A stretch of 64,000 nucleotides of DNA from Sva-07 sp963717385 (GTDB lineage Bacteria; Actinomycetota; Acidimicrobiia; Acidimicrobiales; Ilumatobacteraceae): positions 124,001-188,000 of the forward strand of contig CAVQWE010000010.1 in NCBI GenBank assembly GCA_963717385.1. The letters are read 5' to 3'. A program made the position numbers and the translations under genes. Of the stretch, positions 56,254 to 64,000 are shown piece after piece. The notes under the pieces were generated by a model, which saw only the letters and a list, made by a program, of their open reading frames with translations, did no database searches and was not told the origin of the DNA. Every line of letters begins with the position of its first letter. Position 1 is the first letter of the stretch.

Positions 56254-57670
56254 TTGGTCACGACACCACCCGCACGTACAAGGCGGCGTCATCGGCGCCG
56301 GGTCGGGTGGTCTCACTCTCGCCATCGGGCTCGCCGGTTTCGGCCACGACGTCGTGCTGATCGAAGGCGGCCAGATCGGCGGCGACTGCACCAACGTCGG
56401 ATGCATCCCCTCGAAGGCGTTGTTGCACGCCGCGCGCACTGGCATCGACGATCCACTCGCGTGGACGCGAGCGAAGCGAGACGACCTCGCCCGTCGCGAA
56501 GACGTCGAGATCGCCGAACACCAGCGCATCCACCTCGTCCGCGGGTGGGCATCGCTCACGGCGTCTCGCGACCCGCATGTGGTGAGTGTCGACGACGGTG
56601 AGACGACACACATCGTTCGTGCCGAGCACGTCGTGATTGCCGGCGGGTCGAAGCCGCTCACGATCGACGTCGAAGGACTCGCCGCCGAGCGAGTCGTCAC
56701 GAACGAGGACTTGTTCGAACTCGAATCACCGCCATCGAAACTGCTGATCATCGGAGGCGGCGCGATCGCGATCGAGATGGCGACGGCATTCGCCGCGCTC
56801 GGAACGCTGGTCCACGTCGTGGAGATGCAGAAACGGGTGCTGGCGTCCGAGGACCCGATGATCACCGAGGTGGTCGAGCGATCGCTCCGCTCGCAAGGCG
56901 TCGGACTCCACCTCGGCACCACGATCGAGCGATTCGAGGGTGACACCGCTCAGCTCGCGGATGGCTCCACGATCGTCGGCATCGATCGGGTCCTGTTGGC
57001 TCTCGGACGGCGTCCGCGGCTCGACGGGTTGGGGCTCGATCGTGCCGGGGTCGACGTCGACCGCACCGGAATCGCCGCCGACGACTGGGGGCGCACCTCG
57101 GTGCCGGGCATCTGGGCGGTCGGCGACGTCACCGGGAACACGCTGACCACCCATGGCGCGGGCGCAGTCGGTCGCCGAGCGGTGCGGGCGATCGCGCTCC
57201 CCCAACTCCCCAAGGTCGGACGCATCGGCGCGATACCCAACGCCACCTATGGCGAGCCGGAGGTGGCCTCGGTCGGGCTGAGCATGGCCAGGCTCGCTGG
57301 CATCCCCGAGGCATCGCGGCATCGGATCGTCGTCGACCACGCCGACGTCGATCGCGGCTACACCGACGACATCGCGACGGTCGTCTCGTCGTCGACGTCG
57401 AGCGTTTCAGCGGCCGGATCCTGCGAGCAGCGATCGTCGGCCCGGGTGCAAGCGATCTGATCGGGATGTTCACGACTGGCGATCGACAACAGCATCGGCC
57501 TCCGCAAGCTGTTCGGCACAGTGCACCCGTATCCGTCTCATGCCGAATTGATCCGTCAGGCAGCCGACGAGTTCGCCTTGATGACACTCTCGAGCCTGCC
57601 CCGTGAGTGGATCGCCATGGCCCGCGGTCGCTCTGCCGGAGTTCGGCGGCTCCGGCGCCCGACGAACTGA
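56250..57670 (+). CDS. Pyridine nucleotide-disulfide oxidoreductase, mercuric reductase-like (frameshifted)
   Basis: FAD/NAD(P) flavoprotein of about 473 residues. ATG 56250 starts MIGHDTTRTY. One base is missing near 56,285, then GVIGAGSGGLTLAIGLAGFG (FAD), GGDCTNVGCIPSKALLHAA with the CxxxxC redox pair, IIGGGAIAIEMA (NAD(P)H) and WAVGDVTGN (second FAD motif). Shifts near 57,395 and 57,475 restore the dimerisation domain, VVDVERFSGRIL, SIGLRKLFGTVHPYPSHAEL, with the His/Glu of the HPxxxE motif. The family spans lipoamide, mercuric and trypanothione-type reductases; the substrate is open. It sits after the TVP38-like gene, a known pairing for this subgroup. Confidence 0.72.
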
Positions 57671-57683
57671 CAGATCCGGTGGA

Positions 57684-58458
57684 TCAGACGTCGAGGTGCG
57701 AGTGATCGGGCTTCGACCACGGTGAGACCGGCGTCGACCCATGCCCGAATTCCTCCGATCAAGATCACCGACGTCGGTGAAGCCGAGGTCGAGCAGGTTC
57801 GTTGCAGCCAACGATGAGCTGTAGCCGCCGTTGCACACCAGCACGAGCGGCTGATCGAACGACGTGACCTCGGGGTGCCGATATCCGTTCGCCGGATCGA
57901 GATGCCATTCGACCACGGTGCGAGGTATGTGGATCGACCCGTCGATGACGCCGAATCGACCACGATCGACGGCGGTACGAGTGTCGACCACCGTCGGGCC
58001 GTTGTCGCGCCGCAGCCGCTCGGCCAGACTCGTGCGGGCCGACCCGCTGATTCGGCGATCGAGCGGCGAACACCTTGTCGTGGATGGTCGTGCGTTCGGT
58101 GCGTTGCAGCAACGTGACAATCGTTCCCTCGACGTCGAATCGATCGACCATTCTGCAGATCGAAGCGGGCAGCGACCGCGTCGACGTCGTCGAGCGTCAC
58201 GACGATCGAGCCACCGGGACCGACATGCTGCGTGCCGCAGTGCACCGCCGCAGCGACGTCACCGAGTACGGCGACTGGCTCGACGACGGCGAACCCGTAG
58301 CGCCGGTCGAGTTGGATGCTCGGCCAATCACCAGCGACGACGTCGATGCCGACCCCACGCGCCCGAAGCCCCTGGGTCACGACCGATGTTCCGGAACCGA
58401 GCACCAGCACCTCATGGTGACGAGCAATCCGACCGAGCAGCTCGTCGAGAGGGGTCAC
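57684..58458 (-). CDS. Methyltransferase-like plus rhodanese protein (frameshifted)
   Basis: From GTG 58458 the first 120 residues look like a degraded class I methyltransferase fold (VLVLGSGTSVVTQGLRARGV, GPGGSIVVTLDDVDAV). The frame then changes near 58,155 and again near 58,060. A rhodanese domain follows: GPTVVDTRTAVDRGRFGVID, IHIPRTVVEWHL, and the active loop LVCNGGYSSSLAATNLLDLGF with Cys. A further change near 57,755 gives LIGGIRAWVDAGLTVVEAR, and a last one ends at the TGA at 57684. It may be one fused protein or two adjacent small genes. It converges with the reductase gene, 13 bases apart. Confidence 0.6.
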
Positions 58459-58542
58459 TCGGTCGATACTACGAGCGAAGACAGGACCCCGCAGATCGAG
58501 CGGCGTGCTCGCTGATCGGTCACCGGGTGCCGACAGAAAGCG

Positions 58543-59982
58543 TCAGGCCAGTTTCTCGACGAAGGCTTCGAGTTGGCGCAGGTTGCGGCACTCGTAGACA
58601 CCGTCGGTGTGGGTGCCGTACTCGCCAACGATCGAGTCGCCGGTGTTCCAGTAGCTGCGCGGCTCGGGGTTCAGCCAGTACACGTGACGTGCCTTCTGGG
58701 CGATCTCCTTGACGACCCACGCCTGGCTGGCGTGGTAGTTGTTGCGCGCGTCGCCGAGCAGCAGCACGGTCGACTTCGGCCCGATGTCCTTGCCGTAGCG
58801 CTCCCAGAACACCTCGAAGGCGTGGCCGTAGTCGGAGTGACCATCGACCCACACCACGTCGGCTTCGGTGTTGACCCGGTGGATTGCTTCGGTGATGTCC
58901 TCGGTCGCCTTGAAGTAGTCGGTGACCTCGTCGATGCCATCGATGAACACGAACGAGCGGACCTTGCAGAACTGGTTCTGGATGGCGTACACCAGCATCA
59001 GGGTGAATCGGGCGAACGCTGCCACCGATCCGGAGATGTCGGCGACCACGATCAGTTCTGGTTTCGCCGGGCGTGGGTACTTGAACTTCGGCTCGGCCGG
59101 TACGCCGCCGTAGCTGAGCGAGTGACGAACCGTGTTGCGGAAATCGAGCGGGCCCTTGCGGCCGTGGCGACGCTTTCGTGCGAGGCGGGCGGCCAGCTTG
59201 CGGGTGAGCGGATACAGCGACTTCTTGAGCGCCTGCATCTCGTCGCGCGAGGCGTGCATGAACTCGACGTCTTCGGGCAACGGCTTGCGCAGGGTCTTGG
59301 CCATCGCCTCGGCGCCACGGTCGGCGACGAGACGACGCCGGATCTCGGATTCGATCTCGCCCTTGAACTTCTCGATGCGGTCTTCGAACTCCTCTTTCTC
59401 GAGGCGCTCTTCGAGCGACGTGAGGTCGCCGTCGGCGTCTTGGCGCGCCTGCTCCATCATCTTCTCGAGCATGCCGTCGAGGTCGAGGTTCCGAAGTGTG
59501 CGGTACAGGTAGTAGGTGCCGCCGACGGGTCGGCCCGGCTCCATCCCGGCGAACCGCTGCACGGACTGCTTGGCCATCGCCCGCATCATCCCCTGGTCGC
59601 CGTTCATCAACGCCGACATCAGCATCTGGGCGATCTCTTCGGGGGTGAGGTTGTCCATGCCCCCAGCGCCGCCCTGGCCCTCTTGCTGCTGCTGTTCTTG
59701 CAGCTCGCGCCACAGCTCGTCGATGTCGGTGTCGTCGTCGCCGCCCTGTACCAGCTTGTACTCGGGACCGCGGAGGCTGAAGTACACCTCGAAGACCGTC
59801 TCGAAGCTGCGCCAGTGAGCGTGGTTCTTGATCAGCGTTGCGCCGAGCGCGTACTTGAACGCTTCGCGATCTTCGATCGGGATGTGCTGTACGGCCTCCA
59901 TGGCGTCGAGGTTCTCCGTGAGGCTGACGGGCAGCCCCGCGTTGCGGAGTTCGACGACGAAGCCGTTGAGCAGATCGAGCAT
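58543..59982 (-). CDS. VWA-domain CoxE-like protein
   Basis: A 479-residue cytosolic protein. The N-terminal half is helical and charged (EEIAQMLMSALMNGDQGMM, a stretch of Gln/Glu at ELQEQQQQEGQGG). The C-terminal half is a von Willebrand A domain with MIDAS motif VADISGSVAAFARF (DxSxS), TVLLLGDARNN (metal Asp) and HVYWLNPEPRSYW. CoxE-type proteins work with a MoxR ATPase to load metals or remodel complexes. The MoxR gene lies 22 bases upstream on the same strand. Confidence 0.88.
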   Translation of the reverse strand: MLDLLNGFVVELRNAGLPVSLTENLDAMEAVQHIPIEDREAFKYALGATLIKNHAHWRSFETVFEVYFSLRGPEYKLVQGGDDDTDIDELWRELQEQQQQEGQGGAGGMDNLTPEEIAQMLMSALMNGDQGMMRAMAKQSVQRFAGMEPGRPVGGTYYLYRTLRNLDLDGMLEKMMEQARQDADGDLTSLEERLEKEEFEDRIEKFKGEIESEIRRRLVADRGAEAMAKTLRKPLPEDVEFMHASRDEMQALKKSLYPLTRKLAARLARKRRHGRKGPLDFRNTVRHSLSYGGVPAEPKFKYPRPAKPELIVVADISGSVAAFARFTLMLVYAIQNQFCKVRSFVFIDGIDEVTDYFKATEDITEAIHRVNTEADVVWVDGHSDYGHAFEVFWERYGKDIGPKSTVLLLGDARNNYHASQAWVVKEIAQKARHVYWLNPEPRSYWNTGDSIVGEYGTHTDGVYECRNLRQLEAFVEKLA

Positions 59983-60004
59983 CAGGTGTCAGTCCGAGAT
60001 GACG

Positions 60005-60910
60005 TCACTCGTCGACGGACAGCTCTTTGGCCGCCTTGGCGATGTCGGTCTGGTACTTGAGGAGCACGTTGAGCGTGTCCTTGGCGGTCTGCTCGTCGAT
60101 GGTGTCGATGTTCAACAGCATCAGCGTGCGGGCCCAGTCGAGGGTTTCGGACACGCTCGGCGACTTCTTGAGGTCGAGCTGGCGGATCGAGCGGACGATG
60201 CGGGCGACCTGGTCGGCGAGGTGCTCGCTGATGTCGGGCACCTTGGCGAGCACGATTTCCTTCTCGCGTTCGAGCTGCGGGTAGTCCACGTGCAGGTACA
60301 AGCAGCGACGCTTGAGCGCCTCGGACAGCTCACGAGTGTTGTTCGACGTGAGGAACACCAGTGGGATCTGCGTGGCCGTGATCGTGCCCAGCTCGGGGAT
60401 CGACACCTGGTAGTCGGAGAGGATCTCGAGCAGCAGCGCCTCGGTCTCGACTTCGACACGGTCGACCTCGTCGATCAGCAGCACCACCGGGTCGGTGGCG
60501 GTGATCGCTTCGAGCAACGGACGGGTCAAGAGGAACTCATCGGAGAAGATGTCGTCTTTGATCTCGGTCCAGTCCTCGCCTTGCTCGCCACGCTCGGTCT
60601 GGATGCGAAGCAGCTGCTTCTTGTAGTTCCACTCGTAGAGGGCTTTGCTCTCGTCGAGGCCCTCGTAGCACTGCAGGCGGATGAGGCGGGCGTCGGTGAT
60701 CTCCGCGATCGACTTCGCCAGCTGCGTCTTGCCGGTACCGGCCGGTCCTTCGACCAGAATCGGCTTCTGCAGCCTGTCGGCGAGATACGCCACACCGGCG
60801 ATGCCCTCGTCTGCCAGGTAGTTCACGTCGCGTAGGGCGTCGCGTACCGACTGCACACTCTCGAAACGGGGGGTGGTGCTACCGGGCGCTCCGGCATCCG
60901 TGGTGGTCAT
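60005..60910 (-). CDS. MoxR-family AAA+ ATPase
   Basis: AAA+ chaperone-like ATPase of 301 residues. Walker A GPAGTGKTQLAKSIAE, Walker B VVLLIDEVDRVE, sensor-1 PLVFLTSNNTRELSEALKRR with the arginine fingers, and sensor-2 region near VARIVRSIR. It pairs with the downstream VWA protein as in CoxD/CoxE, but no carbon monoxide dehydrogenase genes are present in the window, so the client is unknown. Confidence 0.92.
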   Translation of the reverse strand: MTTTDAGAPGSTTPRFESVQSVRDALRDVNYLADEGIAGVAYLADRLQKPILVEGPAGTGKTQLAKSIAEITDARLIRLQCYEGLDESKALYEWNYKKQLLRIQTERGEQGEDWTEIKDDIFSDEFLLTRPLLEAITATDPVVLLIDEVDRVEVETEALLLEILSDYQVSIPELGTITATQIPLVFLTSNNTRELSEALKRRCLYLHVDYPQLEREKEIVLAKVPDISEHLADQVARIVRSIRQLDLKKSPSVSETLDWARTLMLLNIDTIDEQTAKDTLNVLLKYQTDIAKAAKELSVDE

Positions 60911-60972
60911 GGCGACGACGCTACCCGTCCTCTTGACCCGCGGGTCAATTGGGGCGGCCTACGGTGTCGTTC

Positions 60973-61713
60973 ATGCCCGGAACCTCGTTCGATCGCGTCG
61001 CTGCCATCTACGACGAGACCCGGGGCGGTGAGGAACGCGGGGATCACTTCGCCGACTCGTTGCGGCCGTGGATCATCGGGCCCCGTGTGGCCGAGTTGGG
61101 CATCGGCACCGGGTTGATCGCCAACGGGCTGCACCGCCACGGCATCGACGTCGTCGGTGCCGACCTGAGCGCGCCGATGATGCGCCTCGCAGTCGATCGC
61201 ATCGGCGAACGGGTCGTTCTCGCTGACGTGGACCGGTTGCCGTTCGGAGACGACTCGATCGACACTGCGTACTTCGTGTGGGTGCTGCATCTGGTGCACG
61301 ATCCCGCCGCCACCCTGACCGAGGCCTCTCGGGTGGTCGCTCCCGGCGGACGGGTCGCCACCATTCTCAACGGCAGCGAGTACGACCCAGACGACGACAT
61401 CGCCACGATCGTCGATGGCCTCGCACCGCTCCGCCGGGCCCGCCCGGACCACATCGCGGTTGCCGCATCGGGTCATGCGGGCCTCGAAGTCATCCACGAG
61501 GGGCACACCGCATGGAAGGCCCACCAGACCACACCGTTGGTCGAGGCCGATGCGATCGAGAACCGCATCTACTCATCGCTGTTCGATGTCGACGACGAGG
61601 CGTGGCAGCGCGTCGTGGTCCCCGTGCTCGAACAGCTCCGCTCGCTCCCCCAACCCGACCGCCCTCGCCAACGTCGCAACCGCCACCCCCTCGTCGTCTG
61701 GACCGTCACATGA
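60973..61713 (+). CDS. Class I SAM-dependent methyltransferase
   Basis: A 246-residue methyltransferase with SAM motif VAELGIGTGLIANGL, acidic loop VVGADLSAPMM, motif II LPFGDDSIDTAYFVWVLH and motif III APGGRVATIL. Resembles UbiE/COQ5-like small-molecule methyltransferases; substrate unknown. ATG 60973 is chosen, with GTG 60964 an alternative. Divergent from the MoxR gene. Confidence 0.82.
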   Translation: MPGTSFDRVAAIYDETRGGEERGDHFADSLRPWIIGPRVAELGIGTGLIANGLHRHGIDVVGADLSAPMMRLAVDRIGERVVLADVDRLPFGDDSIDTAYFVWVLHLVHDPAATLTEASRVVAPGGRVATILNGSEYDPDDDIATIVDGLAPLRRARPDHIAVAASGHAGLEVIHEGHTAWKAHQTTPLVEADAIENRIYSSLFDVDDEAWQRVVVPVLEQLRSLPQPDRPRQRRNRHPLVVWTVT

Positions 61714-61791
61714 GGCTGAGGCCGGAGGTCTGACCCCCGACGTCATCGTTTGACCTGGTCAGCGAGCCGAGGAGCACTAGCGTTCGCTCGG

Positions 61792-63368
61792 ATGAGTGGA
61801 CTGCTGCGGAGCAACGTCGTCGTTGCCGGCGGCACGGCCATCTCTCGGGTCACCGGACTGCTCCGGATCGTCGTGCTCGGCTACGTGCTCGGTCAAACCG
61901 CGCTGACCGACGCGTACCTCATCGCCAACGAGACGCCGAACATCGTCTACGACCTCCTGCTGGGCGGGCTCTTGTCGGCGACGCTCGTACCGTTGTTCTC
62001 GACGTTCGTCGAGCAGGACGACGACGAAGCAACCAACGTGGTCCTGACCGTGTCGCTGGTGTTGATGAGTGCGCTGACCGCCGTGGCGGTGATCGCCGCG
62101 CCGCTGATCTTCGGTCTGTACTCGGTCAACATCGCCGAGGGCGTCGACCCCGAGGTGTACCGCGAGGTCGGCACGACGCTCGCACGGATCTTCCTGATCC
62201 AGATCTTCTTCTACGGCCTCACCGGACTGGCGAACGCCTTCCTCAACAGCCGTCGACGGTTCTTTGCTGCGGCGTGGAGCCCGGTGCTTCCCAACCTGAT
62301 CATCATCGCTGCGCTGCTGTCGCTGCCGACCCCCGGCGTCGACGGCTGGCAGCTCGGCGATGTCCTCACCGACGACCGTCTGCGCTGGACGCTCGGCCTG
62401 GGCGCAACTGCAGGCATTGCGTCCATGGCCATCGTGCTGCTCCCGGCAATGGCTCGAACTGGTTTCGGGTTCCGCCCCAACTTCGACTTCAGACATCCCG
62501 CCGTTCGCAAGCTGCTGTCGCTGTCGTTCTGGACGATCGGGTTCGTTCTTGCCAATCAGGTCGCGCTGCTGTTCGTTCGCAACCTCGCCGAGCCGGGATC
62601 GAGCGATGCCTCGGCGTACATCAATGCGTTCACCTTCTTCGTGCTCCCCCATGGCCTCCTGGCCGTGTCGATCGCCACGACGTTCCAGCCCGAGATGTCA
62701 CGTTCGGTTGCGCGCCGACGACCGATCTGGCTTCGTCGACCAGGCGTCACTCGGACTGCGGATGACTGCGCTGTTCACCATTCCGGCCGGTGTGGGCATC
62801 TTCGTGTTGCGCCAACCGATCATCGGAGCGCTGCTACAACGCGGCGAGTTCTCCGCCGAGGACGCCGACGCCGCCCAACGAGCTCTCGCCGGCCTCGCCC
62901 TCGGTCTGGGTGCGTTCTCGATCTACATGTTCCTGCTGCGCGGTTTCTATGCCCACAAGGACACCAAGACCCCGTTCAAGATCAACGTGGTCGAGAACGC
63001 TGATCAACATCGTGCTCGCCATCGTCCTCGTCGATCGGTACGGCGTGCTGGGTCTCGGCTTGGCCTTTGCGCTGGCCTACATGATCTCGTCGCTGTGGGC
63101 GATGCAGATCCTGAGCTACAAGGTGCCGGGGTTCACCGTGCGGCCGCTCCTGGGCAGCCTCGGGCGGATGCTGCTCGCCGCTGCGCTGATGGCTGAAGCG
63201 GTGTGGCTGGTCATCCGGCAGGTCGGCGGCAACGCTGGCCTCGACGCCGTTGTCCGCCTGGCTGCGGGCACGATCGTCGGCTCCGTCGTGTACGTCGGTG
63301 TGCTGATGCTGCTGCAAGCCCCCGAACTCGACTGGGTTCGTCGCCGCCTCCCCCTCCGCCGCACCTGA
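61792..63368 (+). CDS. murJ: Lipid II flippase MurJ (two frameshifts)
   Basis: Polytopic MviN/MurJ-family protein of about 525 residues that flips lipid II for peptidoglycan. It starts at ATG 61792 (GAGGAG upstream) with the family opening SNVVVAGGTAISRVTGLLR, then TDAYLIANETPNIVYDLLLG and NAFLNSRRRFFAAAWSPVLP. Removing one base near 62,712 restores RADDRSGFVDQASLGLRM, and one near 62,998 restores LINIVLAIVLVDRYGVLGLG. The C terminus ends RRRLPLRRT. Fourteen or so membrane helices are expected and the hydrophobic pattern agrees. Confidence 0.9.
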
Positions 63369-63382
63369 ACCTCAGACGTGGA

Positions 63383-64000
63383 TCAGGCGGGAAGGACGAC
63401 GAGGTCGTCGCGGTGGACGACTTCGTGGTTCACGCCGGCGGGGAGATCGGGCGTACGCATCCCGACGACACGACGAGCAACGTCGGCGTCCACAGCGGCC
63501 AGACCGCGGGCGAACGCCCGACCGTCGGGGCCGACGATGTCGACGGTCTCACCCTCGGTGAACGAACCCCGCACGCCGATCACACCAGCGGGGAGCAGGC
63601 TGTTCGGACGTTCGGTCAGCGCTCGCTCGGCGCCGGCGTCGACCTCGACGGTACCCATCACTTCGGCAGCGAACGCGATCCACAGTTTGCGCGCCGACAA
63701 CGACCGGTCGTGTGCTTCGAAGGTGGTGCCCACCAGCTCGGCCGACACCGCTCCGGCCAGCACACCGGGGCGCGACGCTCGGGCGATGACACTTCGCAGA
63801 CCCGACCACGACGCCATACGTGCCGCCGTGAGCTTCGATGCCATCCCACCGCTCCCCCGCCCGCTTCCACCGGCTTCGGCGCGTACGGCGAGCAACGGAT
63901 CACCGACGCGGACGAGCGGGATCAGCGTCGCCGACGGGATCCCGGCGCGGGTCGGCGGTGTAGACCCCGTCCATGTCGGTGAGCAGCACCAGCACGTCGG
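63383..64000 (-). CDS. proB: Glutamate 5-kinase, C-terminal part (partial, frameshifted)
   Basis: Runs off the window end, so the N-terminal part of the kinase domain is missing. Visible: DVLVLLTDMDGVYTADPR, then a frame change near 63,945, then GSGRGSGGMASKLTAARMA (substrate-binding GGMxSK) and a C-terminal PUA-like domain (LPAGVIGVRGSFTEGETVDI, GRAFARGLAAVDADVARRVV). It phosphorylates glutamate in proline synthesis and is often feedback-inhibited by proline. It converges with murJ, 14 bases apart. Confidence 0.88.
   Translation of the reverse strand, partial: PTCWCCSPTWTGSTPPTRAGIPSATLIPLVRVGDPLLAVRAEAGGSGRGSGGMASKLTAARMASWSGLRSVIARASRPGVLAGAVSAELVGTTFEAHDRSLSARKLWIAFAAEVMGTVEVDAGAERALTERPNSLLPAGVIGVRGSFTEGETVDIVGPDGRAFARGLAAVDADVARRVVGMRTPDLPAGVNHEVVHRDDLVVLPA

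Noticed and set aside
58543..60910. Carbon monoxide dehydrogenase maturation locus
   Set aside because: The MoxR/VWA pair resembles CoxD/CoxE, but no coxL, coxM or coxS genes are in the window and such pairs occur widely without them.

Overview
High-GC bacterial chromosome segment. The gene set (menaquinone instead of ubiquinone, a separately encoded B12-dependent acyl-CoA mutase pair, DUF2510, FrnE, an MtrB/LpqB-like kinase-lipoprotein pair, many GTG starts) fits Actinomycetota. The ole cluster, lycopene cyclase and this purine operon layout would suit an Acidimicrobiia/Ilumatobacter-like lineage, but that finer placement is inference. There is no phage, IS element, transposase or CRISPR array; this is core and metabolic chromosome.

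Layout. 0-6 kb: sensor kinase plus GerMN lipoprotein, era, a MaoC-fold protein, and a WS/DGAT-like protein with an alpha/beta hydrolase. 6-9.9 kb: both subunits of a B12-dependent mutase whose specificity residues match isobutyryl-CoA mutase, then an acyl-CoA synthetase. 9.9-17 kb: menaquinone genes menG, menF, menD, menH, menA and menE on alternating strands, with an FrnE-like protein between them. 17-22 kb: SDR, DUF2510 membrane protein, ybeY-phoH, and a membrane-anchored GH10-like protein with altered catalytic residues. 22-26.8 kb: tRNA-Cys and a compact oleA-oleBC-oleD operon for head-to-head long-chain olefin synthesis, with OleB and OleC fused. 26.9-41 kb: SDR, amidohydrolase, SRPBCC protein, tRNA-Gly, Fpg-like glycosylase, metX, DUF4262 protein, PGM1-like peptide ligase, phosphotransferase, SURF1, lycopene cyclase, metallo-beta-lactamase-fold protein, GMC oxidoreductase and a membrane-anchored protein. 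41-51.6 kb: purine operon purL-purQ-purC-purF-purDM-purN-guaB. PurL carries two PurS-like repeats at its N terminus, and PurD and PurM are one protein. 51.7-58.5 kb: secreted metallophosphoesterase with a structured leader, serine hydrolase lipoprotein, CDP-alcohol phosphotransferase, TVP38-like protein, flavin disulfide reductase and a rhodanese locus. 58.5-64 kb: VWA/MoxR pair, methyltransferase, murJ and partial proB.

Reading frames are broken in many genes. About 17 loci carry one or more single-base shifts, and the protein continues recognisably in the next frame. Where I could resolve the type, about 16 are explained by one extra base (or two missing) and about 5 by one missing base. 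They are dense at 53.6-58.5 kb and absent from about 32 to 51.6 kb. Because the halves keep motifs and lack in-frame stops, assembly or sequencing error is the most economical explanation. Such loci are given as single genes with the approximate break position.

Functionally, purL to guaB supply most of de novo IMP and GMP synthesis (purB, purE, purK and purH are not in the window). The men genes supply most of the menaquinone pathway (menB and menC are absent). The ole operon would turn two acyl-CoAs into a long-chain alkene.
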